Position numbers and translations under genes: made by a program. The notes below the pieces were generated by a model. That model was not told the DNA's origin. It saw nothing but the letters and a program-made list of their open reading frames with translations, and ran no database searches. DNA of 64,000 bases from Montifringilla adamsi (Eukaryota > Chordata > Aves > Passeriformes > Passeridae): positions 6,435 to 70,434 of the forward strand of contig JAGGNK010006582.1 in NCBI GenBank assembly GCA_017590115.1. Direction: 5' to 3'. Below, one piece after another: positions 49,301-60,698 of the stretch (positions are counted from its first letter, which is position 1; every line of letters starts with the position of its first letter).

Positions 49301-50139
49301 TTTAGGGAAAATGCTTAATGCGTGGTAAACAAGGTAATTGGGGAAGCTTCAGGCAAGGTAATGGAGAAGTGGGGGAAGGAAGTAGCTGTGGAATGCCACA
49401 TTTCCAGTGCTTGGTTCCAAGCACAACTGTGTGTGGCTGTGGAGCTGATGGCTGACAAACTGGAGAAAAGCTGTGATCCCAGGAGTGCCTTGGCTTGCAT
49501 GCCTCTTGGTAAATTAGTTTTTCATTCCTATTCCCAGTCATTGCTGAAATTAATTGCATAAGGTGAACTGGTTTTGAACTTATAGGATTGAGAAACCCGA
49601 AGTGCAATTTCCTCCCCCCCCACCCCCAGCCCTTCCACTGATTTCAGAAAGAAATTTGCACAGTGTTATAGGTAAGGCTTATTTTGCTTCCTCTAAGATA
49701 AAAGCACAATGTGCATTATGAGCACAGATTTCAGGTCGAAAAATATATTTGGAGCTGTTGGATGACCATCAGTGGGGAGGCAAATCAGCTTTTACTGGTA
49801 TGAAAGTTAACTAACAGCAGATGAAGAACAGAATACCTATAAAGGAAAACCAAATACTAATAAAACAGTGCTACAGAGTTATATTTGGTTAGCAGAGGAT
49901 AAGCACGTGGCCAGAAAATTTTCTGGTTTTCAGATCTCTCGGTGAACTTCTACTGCACAATCCTAGAAACCAAACCAGTCCTAGATCTATTTTTTTTTTT
50001 TTCACTTAGTACCGATGAGCTTTGCTTAGAAACTCTGAGACACAGTGATTTCAGCACAGAGATCTTACATTTCTGATGTGAGTGTGTGTTCCTAGTGGCA
50101 GGTCCCCAAAAGGGAATCCTGTGAGCTCTTGTGGGGCAC
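46301..50139 (+). other. Intron 2, unique sequence with a long chance ORF
   Basis: About 3.8 kb. It contains the 206-codon open frame 47555-48175, Cys-rich, without a recognisable domain and with a CAG|GTGAGA donor-like site inside it at 47945. A small AT palindrome lies at 49181-49194. No exon pair is convincing. Confidence 0.45.
49181..49232. repeat. AT/GT microsatellite with 14-bp palindrome
   Basis: AGCATATATATGCT (49181-49194) is a perfect palindrome, followed by ATATATGTATTTGTGTGTGT and ATATATGGATATATATGC. Low-complexity dinucleotide sequence. Confidence 0.9.
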
Positions 50140-50315
50140 ATGGAATCCCAGAATCCATGGAGGAAAAGACCTCTGAGATCATTGAGTCCCACCTGTGATT
50201 GATCCCCACCTTGTCAACTAAACCAGAGCACTGAGTGCTGCATCCAGTTGTTCATGAACACCTCCAGGGATGGGGACTTCACCTGGGCAGCCCTTTTATT
50301 AACACATTCCTTTAA
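50140..50315 (-). mobile_element. CR1 LINE fragment, second subfamily
   Basis: TGGAATCCCAGAATCCATGG, GACCTCTGAGATCATTGAGT, GATCCCCACCTTGTCAACTA and AACACCTCCAGGGATGGGGA are the reverse complement of the CR1 subfamily with GGTGGGGATCA and CACTCAGTGC blocks. Fairly diverged and about 175 bp. Confidence 0.88.
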
Positions 50316-52619
50316 TTCTCCCGTGTCTGTTGGTCTGAGGGATGCATGTACCACAAATTCTTAATTTTATTTGGTCTATTAAAACTATTTGTCTTGTAAT
50401 AAATGAATGGGAATGTTTCCCCTGAGCTTGAACTGATTCAAAGGCACTTTGTTCAGATCATCTGCATCTTTGGTGAATGCTTTCTTCAAACTTGGAAGTG
50501 TCAGCAAATAGTTCCTTATTATATGATGTTATATGATGCTTCTCTTTAGTCTTTGCTTTTTTTTAAGATGGACTGTAGGAAAACAAATGACCAAACCTGA
50601 TCTGCACTGAGCACAAGACTGTACATTGTGTGCTGACTGGGAGAAAAAATGCATTTGCTGGCTTGCTAAATTGAGGTAATACTTTGGATGTTGACAGACA
50701 GAAAAACAATAAGAGCTGTTGGATGCTTTGCTGACATGTGCGTTGTCACATGGAGAGATGGCTTGATCAGTGCCAGGAAGTCTCAACTGTTCAACCCTCA
50801 GCAAGTTATTAAGTTAATTAATAAAGTTCCTTACAGCTGGGCTTGGAATGTGAGGTCTGTTTATTTCTGAAGACAACTGGTCCAAGAATAAATAGCAGAG
50901 GTCACTGATGAGGCCTGTGAGGTGTTTTCTCAGTCACTGCTATGTTACAGGCTGATAAAAGATTTTCTTCTGCATAGTTTATTGGTACATTAAAATGGTG
51001 TTAACCTGAGTGAAGTGTTTCTTTGTTTGTACATGATTAATGTTTGTGCAGTTAGATGTTTTCTTTGAATTACCTAGCTTTATGTGGGTTTATCGACACC
51101 TCTTTGGATTTTCAGGTTCTTGTTCATGTCTCAAAAGACTATTTCTGTATACATCGATATTCTTAAAAGTGATCACTTTTCTATTGAGTATGCAACTCTA
51201 TTTGAGTTTTACTTACAAACTTTACCTATACTTCTGAACAGGTAGGTTTTGCCAGGATTTTGGGGGTGTTTGTTGGCCTGACTTTGCTGCTTGGTGCTTT
51301 TCTGCTAAAGCCCATTCTGTTGGTGTGGGGGGGCTCTAACCGGCTCTGAGGTTGTTGCTGCCCCAGCCTGTCAGGTGAGGATCTTCCAGGTGTCCTCTGC
51401 ATCATGTGTTAGTATTTGTCATCTGCTGGGTGAACTGTTTGGTTGTAGATGGGAAGTCATTTTTTCCCCTTTAGTCTGGGGGCTGCAGTGGTGCATCTTT
51501 TAGATGCAGGAAGAGATGTTCACATCCCCAGGAAAAAGCAGCTCTGGTTACATGCAAATGTGAACACACTAGCTATTTGCACAGCGTTCTCTGCACCATT
51601 TCTGCCTCCATGCGGTGCAGTTCTGTTCAATCCATCAGCATAATCAGATTCCATGTTTCTTGTGTAACCCTGACTATCTTCGCTAATCTACCCTAATTTT
51701 CAGATTTCTTTTACTCCATCCCTGTGTTACCCATTTTCCTGGTACTTAATTCCTAAAAAATATTGTCTTTAGTTTTATCACTTTATCCATATGGGATTAC
51801 CTGAGTACATGAGCTTCTTTTATCATGTTATCACTGTTTATTTTTCCTCTATCTGCTTAAGCAGCCCAGCTGCCTCATGAGGTTTTCTTTATTTGATTTT
51901 GGTTTTTTGTTGTTGGTTGGTTTGTGGGTGGTTTTTGGGTGTTTGCTTTCTTGTTAGTTTCTGGGGTTTTGTAAGATTTAATCATCATTACTGATGACTT
52001 GGTTTTTGTTTCATTTTTGGGGGAACATTCTATCTTTTGAAGACAACAATTTTTAGTGGGTTTACTATGAATTTTTTTTTTTTTGCATAGTATCATTGCA
52101 GAGCCTATGGAAAAACCTAGGAAAAGACATTAGACAGCATCTAGTTCCTCACAGCACAGTGCTGGCAGGGGTTAAACCACCCCTAGAACACTTTCCCTGA
52201 AGTATCTCTTTGTTTTAGAGGGAGAGAGAAGCAATCTGTCTCCTCGCTTTGCTCTCTGGGTTCTGCTACAAAATGCATGGGTTTTTTGGGAATAAGAACA
52301 TTCAGCTCCTTCTTCAGGGAGACAAAAGCCTCTCATGGATGGCTGTAATTAAAAATGTTTCCCTCTTGTTTTTCTGCAGCTCCACCTGATAGAAATTATT
52401 GAACAAACAATGAAAGCATCCTTACTAGTCCCTGGAAACTATCAGGCAGCATATAAAGGGCACCTGCTACTGGAGACTTTCATGAGTTTATTCTGGAGTT
52501 ATTTAGTGCTTTTTCTCTGGGTGCTATTTTTGTAACAACTCATAAAATTTCAGGAAATAAACTGTAATGAAGCTTTGGGTAAGTCTGAAGAAGAGGTAGA
52601 CATTGTTAAAGCATGGGAT
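50316..52619 (+). other. Intron 2, unique sequence
   Basis: About 2.3 kb. G/T-rich low-complexity sequence near 51895-51970 and a T13 run near 52072. An acceptor-like TTTTTCTGCAG ends at 52379 with no donor partner. Confidence 0.5.
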
Positions 52620-53275
52620 CCTAGAATTCAACCACAGAATTACTGAGGTTGGACAAGAACACCAAGTCCAACCTGTGCCTGATCCCCACCTTGTCACCCA
52701 GTCCAGAGCATTGAGTGCCACATCCAGTCCTTTCTTGGACACCTCCAGTGGTAGGGACTATGAACCTCCCTGGGCAGCCCCTTCCAGTGCTTATTAAATT
52801 CTTAAATTCCTCTGGATATCCAACCTGAGCCTCCTCTGGCACAACTTGAGGCTGTTCCCTGGGAGCAGAGCCCACCCAGTCCCTGGTTCTCCCCTCCTGT
52901 CACGGAGTTGTGGAGAGCCAGAAGGTTCCCCATCTGAACCTCCTTTTCTCCAGCCCAGCTCCCTCAGCTGCTCCTCATCAGACTTGTGCTCCAGCCCCTT
53001 CACCAGCTCTGTTCCCTTCCCTGGACATGCTCCAGCCCCTCCATGTCCTTCCTGAAGTGAGAAGCCCAGAACTGGACACAGATTTGAGTGGCCTCACCAG
53101 TGCCCACAACAGGGGGACAGTCACTGCGCTGGCTCTGCTGGCCACACCATTGCTGACCCAGCCCAGGTGCCAATGACCCTCTTGCCCACCTGGGCACAGC
53201 CGGCTCATATTCAGCTGCTGTTGACCACCACCTGCTGTCCTTTTCTGCTGGGCACTTTCCAGCCACTCTGCCCCC
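52620..53275 (-). mobile_element. CR1 LINE fragment, about 650 bp (longest here)
   Basis: Antisense CR1. GTCCAACCTGTGCCTGATCC, CACATCCAGTCCTTTCTTGG, TGAACCTCCCTGGGCAGCCC, CAGCCCAGCTCCCTCAGCTG, TTGAGTGGCCTCACCAGTGC and CCACACCATTGCTGACCCAG are all familiar CR1 blocks. It covers the 3' UTR and the C-terminal part of the pol region. Open frames of 84-110 codons here are remnants or chance. The 5' end of CR1, with the endonuclease and most of the reverse transcriptase, is absent. Confidence 0.95.
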
Positions 53276-55974
53276 AAAATGCATAAATGTGTGGTTCTTG
53301 TTGTTTTCAAAGAAAGGAGGTTGTGTTGGCTCTTCTACCTGATAGATGTCAAGGTGAAGTTGTCAACTTTTCAAATTGGTGATTCTTTCCTCTAAACACC
53401 AGGATTTTTCTCTGTTCCAGCTGCTGCAGGAAGTCAGCTGCATGTCTCTGGTGTAGCTGCAAGAATGACTTGACTGATTTGCACTCATGGTCTTGGATGA
53501 TCTGGTGAACCATGGAGCTCAAAGTATGGGTGGATGGAGTGCAGAGAATCGTGTGTGGGGTCACCGAAGTCACAACATGCCAGGAAGTTGTAATAGCCCT
53601 TGCTCAGGCTATTGGTGAGTACTGCCAGATGGGAAATGGGGTGAAGCTTTTCTTGTGAAGCTAAACCCAGGGGAGGTGGGGGAGCACTGGGTACCAGCAG
53701 AGCAGAAAATACAGTGCACAGTGGGATAATCTTGCAGTATAAACTTGTAGCCTTGGATTTTTCACCTGCCAGAGAGAGACTGAAAAGACACAGAAGAAAC
53801 ATTTTGAAATCTATAACTTTCCCTTCAGTAAAAATTTATTCTTTATATAATAATAATTATGCTGCCATTGGTTGTTGGACTAAGGAAGGTGCTAAATTGT
53901 CAATATTCTGAGTACCAAAGAAAATATAAAAGCAGTGCAATATAATTGGTTGGCTGATGATGTTCATTGAAATGATACCCACTGTATCTTTAGCTATATT
54001 GGGAATAGTATAGATCAATGAAATAGATCCTTCAGGGTCTCCTCTGACTCCTGCATGCCACATAACTCATTGCTCATGAAAGGGTAACTTGGAAGTCTTT
54101 ACACTATTATCCCTTTGCTGAACAGTTTAGAAGAGAAAAATAAAATCTTTCAGGCTCCACCACAAGAAAGTCTGGCCAGATATTTCTCAGTGATTAAGGG
54201 CATCCTGAATAAGCCTCAACCTTATCCCGTCAGCATTTCCTATGCTGATACTTATTCTTCACTAAAATGTTATAATTTGCTTTATATACTACTTAAATTT
54301 AGGCATTAAAACCTATGTTTTACCTAAAATTAATAGTTTAAAGGTGAGCTTCTGCATTTTTCAGTATACCAGCAGTTTTGCAAGATTGTATTAGCAGTCT
54401 GACTCAATTTGAAAATAATGATTTTCTAATAGAAAATTAGATCTGTGAATGTCAGCAAGGTATTCTCCCTGTAAGCACAAAGTCAATTTCTCTGAAATTG
54501 TTGTTTATTTAAATATTAAACTTCTAAATATAATTTCCATCTACTTACATCTGATGGAGTGGAAGACTGGCATTTATTTATTTTATACTTTAAGAGGATT
54601 GACCAAAATGCTAGCATGTGCTTATCTGTATGCACCAAATAGCTGTTAAATCTTCATTTAAAAATTGTAGAAAATCTGTTTGTCTCTCAAATCTTGTAGC
54701 TGATGTTAAACTGTTAAATGTTTCTTTACTGGTTTAGTTGCAGCTTTTTGTTTAATGGTAATTGGTTCATCAGTTGCTTCCATATCTCATTTTCTTCCTG
54801 CAGAGAAACATTCTCAAAAGTTTTGAGAAACAATTCTGCTAGCGTGATCATTTTCTAGTCATGATTACATGATACATGTTTGGAAATAATGAAGTGGTTG
54901 TGACACTTTTGTTCTTCACTTTGTTTTCAATATCCCTTTCATTCTGTTTCCTTTGCCTTCTCCCACAAAAATGTCAGACTCCCAGTTCTAGACAGTAACT
55001 TAATGTCCTCCTGTGTAATTTCTCCTTGGGTTTTCTTCTGTATCCTCAGTTATTAGCCTGAACTCTATAAAGACTCCTTCAGCCTTGGAAATGCACACAG
55101 GTTTTGTCAGCTCTGCGGACTTCATTTTCTGTAAGACGTCACCAGTTTGTCTGGGACAGGTGACACTGCTTCCATGCTGAGATAAATTTCAGCTGCAAGC
55201 AGAGTCAAATCAAGATAATCCTTTGGAAATTCCTTCCCAAGGCAAATACCCTCTCTAGAAAACCCCTAGAACAACTCCTCTCTTGCTGGGACAGCTAGGA
55301 CAGTATAAAGCACCATATAAATTACACCTGTGTGTGTCTTTGGCAGAGGGCTTTCCCAGCTCTCCTGTCAGGCCATTCATCAGGACAGAACCATCTGGCT
55401 GCCCCTGTGATTTGGCTGTAGGTCCCAGCTTACCAGGAGTAATTGTCACTTGAATTTGAATGGGAATCTATGAAAATGGATCCCTCTAAATCTCACCTGA
55501 CATTTGGTGGTGGAAAGTAGCCAGTCTTAGTTGGCTTCCTCCTCGCTTGGCTCTGATGGGATTTTCCACTTTGCAGTCTGGCTCCTTTAGCAGTCACATA
55601 ACTTGGCTGTACTCAGGATTATTTTGTCTGTCTGTAAAGTTTGTGAGATACTCCTTTTGTTTTGTTGTGCCTTCCAGTTTATTAGGTCCCTGACTTAAAG
55701 CATACAACACACAAAACACAGTCTTCTTCACTGAGCCTGAAATGTGAATTGCAAGAATATATTATTTTCTTGAAGTGCAGTGTCTGGAATATCTGAAAAC
55801 TGGCTTATTTTACAGCCATATCCACTGAGGAAAGCACAAGCCAAAGATACCTGGATTAAGTCACCATAGTTAAGAAGCTTCTCATGGACAAATGAAGCTG
55901 CCTCTATTCTAGACTTGTGAAAAATAAAGCTTTGTCCAGTACTTCAAAAAGAGGAAAATCAAAATTAGTGTAGA
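53276..55974 (+). other. Intron 2, unique AT-rich sequence
   Basis: About 2.7 kb, with 53820-54760 especially AT-rich. No recognised gene or transposon. Confidence 0.5.
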
Positions 55975-56205
55975 GCTGTGGTTAGAAGGCATCTTTGGAC
56001 ACTATCCAGCTCTGCTGCTCAGAGTAGGGCCAGGCAGAGCAGATTGCTCAGGAGCAGGGGCAGTTGGGTTCTCAATGTGCACAAGTGTGGACACCTAACT
56101 GTAGCAGTGTTCACTCATCCTGGCAGTCAGAGTGTGTTGTCCTTAAATGGAACTTCTTGTATTTTAAAAAGTGCCTTTTGCTGTCACTTGATCGGATGCA
56201 TGGTC
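55975..56205 (-). mobile_element. Old, diverged CR1 LINE fragment
   Basis: AGAGCAGATTGCTCAGGAGC, CAGTTGGGTTCTCAATGTGC and AAATGGAACTTCTTGTATTT followed by GCCTTTTGCTGTCACTTG resemble the reverse complement of an older CR1 subfamily (blocks GAGCAGGTTGCTCAGG, CAGTTGGGTTTTGAAT, AAATGGAATTTCCTGTGTTT). More worn than the other copies. Confidence 0.75.
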
Positions 56206-58219
56206 CTGTCTCCTGATCTTCTGCTATGATAAAAGCAACAAAAAGACTTCCAACTATGCACTTTCCAACTCTTCCCCCATATCATGAAAATTCAATAATG
56301 ACTTCAGGATATAAATTTCTTGGGTTTTTTTTTCTTTTATTTTTTTTATGTTCTGGGGCTATTTTAGCATAAAAAAATCAAGTTATACTGGGCTATGAGC
56401 CTTTGTAAGAGGTTCTGTTCCATATCCAGTGTCTAATCCTTTGGCCATGACACTGTGTCACTAAAACTTGCCCTGCTAATGCTCCTTGATTCCTTAGAAA
56501 TTGGAGCTCTTCCAGTAAAAAGTCTCTCTCTGGGGCTGTACTCCTGATAAATAACATTTGTGTTACCTGTTCTTGCACTGTGAGATCCTTCCCTTTCCCC
56601 TGCTGCCCATCTCTTGATCACTGCAGAACAGGAAATGACTACCCAAAGTAAGAATTTTAGGGTTTTTTGGTTGGTTATGGTTTTGGGTTTTTTAAAATAA
56701 CTGTTTGAAGTTAAATCTCAGTCTCAAATGCCCCCTCATTCTTTAAAACAAAAGAAAAAAAAAAGGGAGAGTTTTCTCATTTGGTGCCCGAACAAGGCTT
56801 ATTTTCAAAAATGTGTATGTAATTTGTTGAATGCAAGAGAGAATAATATCACTTTGGATACTAAAATTGTCTGTATCTGTAACTTAGAAGGAGTTGGAAT
56901 TGCCTTAGCTGGAGGGCGGGTCACTGGAATTCTGTTCAGGACAGACATAAAACTATTCAGTTACAAGTTTCCGGAGAGTGAAATCATCTCTCGCTGGGAT
57001 CTTAAAGAACACTTGGTACTACCTTTTATGAGTTATATCTAGCTCTGCTTTATTTTCTTTTTAACTCAAACTGTTTGCAAGTGATAAAAAAGATTTGGCT
57101 TTAATACAAATAAGAGAAGTGATTGTTTAATCATGAGTAACAAAGCCCTCACCAAAACAAAAATACACCACAGCACACAGTTTAAATAGAGAACCATGAC
57201 TCTTGTTTTAAAAATATTTTTGCCAGGAGAGATGAGCTTTTCCAAGATTCATCCTTGTCTCTTTTAAAAATGTGCATTTGACAGCCCATTCTCCACTAAG
57301 TTTTCTGTGCATTTTGTGAAAACCAGAATGGCTTCATATAAACATTGCTTGATCATTTTGATTCCTCTTCATAATTTGGACAACAGAAAAAAAGTAAAAA
57401 GAGTTGTTGTTACTTTTAAACTTTGTGTGTGATGAGCTGATTGATGAATCCAGCCAAAGGTCTGTTTTGAATGTGTGTGAGCATAGTGACTCCTCTCAAA
57501 AAGTCATTGTAATAGTGAGGGAAAAGAAGGTCTATCCTAAAAAAGTGAGTCAGTCATTTTAACTGATGGTTAGGCAAATGGAGTTTAACTATATGTATAT
57601 TTTTTTAAATGAGCTTTTACTGGTTGTTTTCCATTCAAACACAAAAAAGAAAAAATCTTCCAAAGGAATGTGGTGACAAATAGTGCAGTCACAAATACAC
57701 TTGTCCTGTTCCTTCAGAAGCGCTGCTCTCCCACTTCCAGCCCCCATGAAGATTTTTATTGCATTTGTTGTGATTTTTTTTTTACCCCTGGATCCTAGAA
57801 TGCATCTCCTCTGCTCAGAATGACATATTTGTTTCCTAGAAAGTGAATATTTCAGTCTAGAGACATGAAGCTTGAATTTCTTACCAAAAGAAACCTTCTG
57901 CCCTCCTCCCTGCAATTTTCTGTGGCAAATAATTAAATTGGCAGACTTGCTTTAAATAGTGCTGTGGATTTTGGTGCTCCTGGCTGGAGAATCATGAGCG
58001 GCACTTCACTGAACAAGAAGTACAGCTGTCTCTTTCTAAAATTAAACAAATGCAGCCATCAGGGTTCTTTTTTCCTTCCATTTGAGTATTTTTCCTCAAA
58101 GGTAAATGGAGTATATTTATTAAAATGTCAGTGCTGTCTCAAACGTGTGTTAGAGCATTGTAGGGCTCAGCCAGAGTTGTATCTGGAAAGATCAAATAAA
58201 TTATTTTACAAAACCATAT
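56206..58219 (+). other. Intron 2, unique sequence
   Basis: About 2 kb. It holds T-rich tracts near 56325-56350 and a short primer-binding-site-like sequence at 56782. No LTR body, exon or transposon was confirmed. Confidence 0.45.
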
Positions 58220-58421
58220 AGTGACAGGACAAGGGGCAATGGCTTTACACTGACACAGAGGAGGTTTAGATTGCATGTGAGGAAGGACATCTTCCCTGTG
58301 AAGGTGGGGAGGCCCTGGCACAGGTTGCCCAGAGAAGCTGTGGCTGCCTCATCCCTGGAACTGTTCAAGGCCAGGTTGGACAGGGCTCTGAACAACCTGG
58401 GATAGTGGGAGGTGTTCCTAC
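58220..58421 (+). mobile_element. CR1 LINE 3' fragment
   Basis: GTGACAGGACAAGGGGCAAT, GAGGTTTAGATTGCATGTGA, GAGGCCCTGGCACAGGTTGC and GGACAGGGCTCTGAACAACC are canonical CR1. After GGGATAGTGGGAGGTGTTCC it loses the normal 3' end, although the next 60 bases (TTTTCAACCCC) may be a worn remainder. Confidence 0.93.
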
Positions 58422-58614
58422 TAAGGATCTGCTTAGAATTTGGGTTTTTTCAACCCCAAGATTTCATCCTCTGCCTCTTCAAATAGTGACATTAAGAGGG
58501 ATAATAAGTACAGGAAATCTGTGCTTTGTGGTGATCCCATGGTGTGATCATATAAACTTTCTGGTTCAGAAATCTGGTGACAGTAATGTCACTGAGAGGG
58601 ACCTGGAGTGCTAA

Positions 58615-58720
58615 TGTGCTTTGCCATGTGTTGCTGTGTGACCTCAGCCAAACTACCCCATTGTTTCACCTATTTAGGACACAGCTCTAAAATAAGTGTG
58701 GTACCTCAGGGTGCTTGGAA
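58615..58720 (+). mobile_element. Possible MIR/CORE-SINE relic
   Basis: TTGCCATGTGTTGCTGTGTG followed by ACCTCAGCCAAACTACCCC, then CTCTAAAATAAGTGTGGTAC and CTCAGGGTG, follows the order of the MIR consensus (AGCTGTGTGACCTTGGGCAA, then CTGTAAAATGGGGATAATA, then TACCTCATAGGGT). MIR-type SINEs predate the split of birds and mammals, so a degraded copy in a bird is possible. By-eye alignment only. Confidence 0.45.
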
Positions 58721-58786
58721 AAAAGGCAGTTGAAAGTATGAAGTGATGACTGAGAGCTTTGTTCTGTTGTGATAAAGTCCTGCATA

Positions 58787-58789
<3 letters not shown>

Positions 58790-58839
<50 letters not shown>
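58790..58839. repeat. Uninterrupted run of 50 T
   Basis: Fifty T with no interruption, flanked by unrelated sequence (CCTGCATACCC and GAGAGCAAGG). It could be the poly(A) tail of a minus-strand retrocopy, but no AATAAA is found close by on that strand and no flanking duplication is visible. Length is likely variable and hard to sequence. Confidence 0.95.
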
Positions 58840-58840
<1 letters not shown>

Positions 58841-59486
58841 AGAGCAAGGATAATAGTAATGAATTAAGGCTTCAGCCCTGGTAAAGACATAGAGAGATGG
58901 CTGTGCCGGGAGAACTCAGCAGACCTTCAATGGAGCTTGTATATCTCTGGATATTTCTTCCTAGGACTGGACTCCTCCTCTCTCTTTATTTTCTATTTTA
59001 TTTCATACTTGTGGTTGCAAAATATAGCATGAGTTAAGAAATCAGAGAAATGTAAACTCTAACCTCTATTTTGAAGGGTTTTTTTTTCCTCTTAATCTTA
59101 GGCGTTTAATGAGTTTCAGGTAGCCAGAATGGCATTTTTTAAAAAAATTGCTTTGGATGTTAACTTAAGGATCACATAATGAATGAAAGAAATGTCAGCT
59201 TCATATTTCAATGATACTGAGTTCAAATCATCCTGGATTGATTAAAATTGCCAGCAATTACTTTTCTGTCAGTGCTGTTAAAGATTCAGGAGTTAATGCT
59301 GTTGTCCCTTTGGTAAGGCAGAGCATTTTCACCCACATGTTCCACATATTAAGAGTTCTTAGAAGATTTTACCCACATGCAATTACTTTTTCTTTGCATT
59401 GCCTTGTTAAGGAAGACAGCCTAGGGCTGGAAGGCTGTCTCTGGGCAACCAAGTGGGTCAGAAAGGTGTATTCGTGTGCATTTTTC
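58840..59486 (+). other. Intron 2, unique sequence
   Basis: About 650 bases between the T run and the solo LTR. Nothing recognised. Confidence 0.5.
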
Positions 59487-59868
59487 AGTGCTGTCATGGA
59501 TTGACTCTGGCACAGTGCCAGTGCCCCCATGTATTCTCTCCTGGGGGGGGGGCGGGCCTGCCCAAACCATCCCTGGACTCCTCCACCCCTGCATCTTGCA
59601 AGGCTCCGGCTTCTCTCTCTCAGGCCGCATGGCCTCCCCCTCCCCCACCCAGACGCAGCTGGGCAGGGGAGAGGTCCGATCCGCTCACCTGCTGGACTCC
59701 AAGGAGGAAGTCTCTCTGGGAATGCTCTACTTTTAACCCCTGTGTGTTCTCAGAGGCGTATCCAAGTCCCCAGTGGCCACACCAGGTGCCAATCCAAAAT
59801 CTGGCCACTGATTGGTTTGACCATAACTTTCCCAAAACCCCACTTCCTGGTCAAACCACGACAAGTGC
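59487..59868 (-). mobile_element. Solo LTR, 5-bp target duplication, minus strand
   Basis: The LTR is 59492-59863 (372 bp). Its ends TGTCATGG and CCACGACA form an imperfect 8-bp terminal inverted repeat, and AGTGC flanks both sides (59487-59491, 59864-59868). On the minus strand an ACCAATC box (about 59812-59818) precedes a TATA-like GTTAAAAG (about 59737-59730), so it points leftward, against the inferred gene. GC-rich R/U5 sequence with a run of nine G on the + strand (59545-59553) follows. I recall similar GC-rich LTRs from songbirds. Frames of 167-197 codons crossing it are not genes. A 5-bp duplication fits ERVL-like or some other class II/III integrases. Confidence 0.9.
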
Positions 59869-60289
59869 TCTGGGCAGTCTGGATTTGGCTTGGGCCAACT
59901 GGTCTGGCTTTACATCCATGGAGACCTGTGTGCAGGCAGGTGACTGTTTTATTCTTATTATGCACTGTGATAAGTCTGGGGTGCTCATTCAGATTCAGCT
60001 CAAGACTGAGACTAGTGCAACTTCTCTTTTAGTGTGGCTGTCTTAAAACTTCTGTCTTGTCTTAGGTGACCATTTTCTTTTTTTCCCTTTTTTTTTTTTT
60101 TTTCCCAAGACTGTTCAGAGTGCTACTTTGCAGGGCAGACTCTTGGCGCAGCTGCTGTGCAGCAGAGGTGATGGGACCCCTGGGGAAAATGGGAGCTAAG
60201 GAATGTGTCTGCCAGGAACTTCCCTGGCACTGAGTGCATCCTGGTGGTCTCAGGGAAAGAGGAGAAACTGGAAGCAAGACTGCTTTGAA
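59869..60289 (+). other. Intron 2, spacer between LTR and CR1
   Basis: About 420 bases, including a T16 run (60088-60103). Nothing else recognised. Confidence 0.5.
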
Positions 60290-60698
60290 GGGTTTGGGAG
60301 CAAGTCCTCTGAGGAGCGGCTGAAGGAGCTGGGGGGGCTCAGCCTGGAGAAAAGGAGGTTCAGGGGGCACCTTCTGGTTCTCCACAGGTCCCTGACAGGA
60401 GGGGGCAGCCAGGGGAAGTTGGGCTCTGCTCCCAGAGAAAAACAGGACAAGAGGGAACGGCCTCAAGCTGTGCCAGGGAAGGTTCAGGTTGAACATCAGC
60501 AGGGATTTCTTCATGGAAAGGGTTGTTAAGCATTGGAAGGACTGCTCAGGCAGGTTTGGAGTCCCCATCCTTGGAGGTGTCCAGGGAATGACTGGATGTG
60601 GCACTTAGTGCTCTGGGCTGGGTGGCAAGGTGGGCGTTGGGCACAGCTTGGGCTTAATGATCTTGGCAGTCTTTTCCAGCCTAAATGATTCTATGACC
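60290..60698 (+). mobile_element. CR1 LINE fragment, second subfamily, about 410 bp
   Basis: AGCGGCTGAAGGAGCTGGGG, TTGGGCTCTGCTCCCAGAGA, GGAACGGCCTCAAGCTGTGC, TTGTTAAGCATTGGAAGGAC and AGTCTTTTCCAGCCTAAATG, then ATTCTATGA. It matches the CR1 subfamily with GGAAATGGCCTCAAGTTG and a TCTTTTCCAACCTAAATGAT end. The same subfamily, in the opposite orientation, forms the 52620 copy. Confidence 0.94.

Noticed and set aside
52380..52480. Exon after TTTTTCTGCAG
   Set aside because: A good-looking acceptor but no donor within a reasonable distance.
52603..53310. Cluster of open frames of 64-110 codons on both strands
   Set aside because: All lie in the antisense CR1 copy. They match no intact reverse transcriptase motif and are interrupted.
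59453..60046. 197-codon open frame, and others of 167 and 180 codons nearby
   Set aside because: They run through the solo LTR at 59492 or the CR1 copy at 60290 and read non-coding strands of those repeats.
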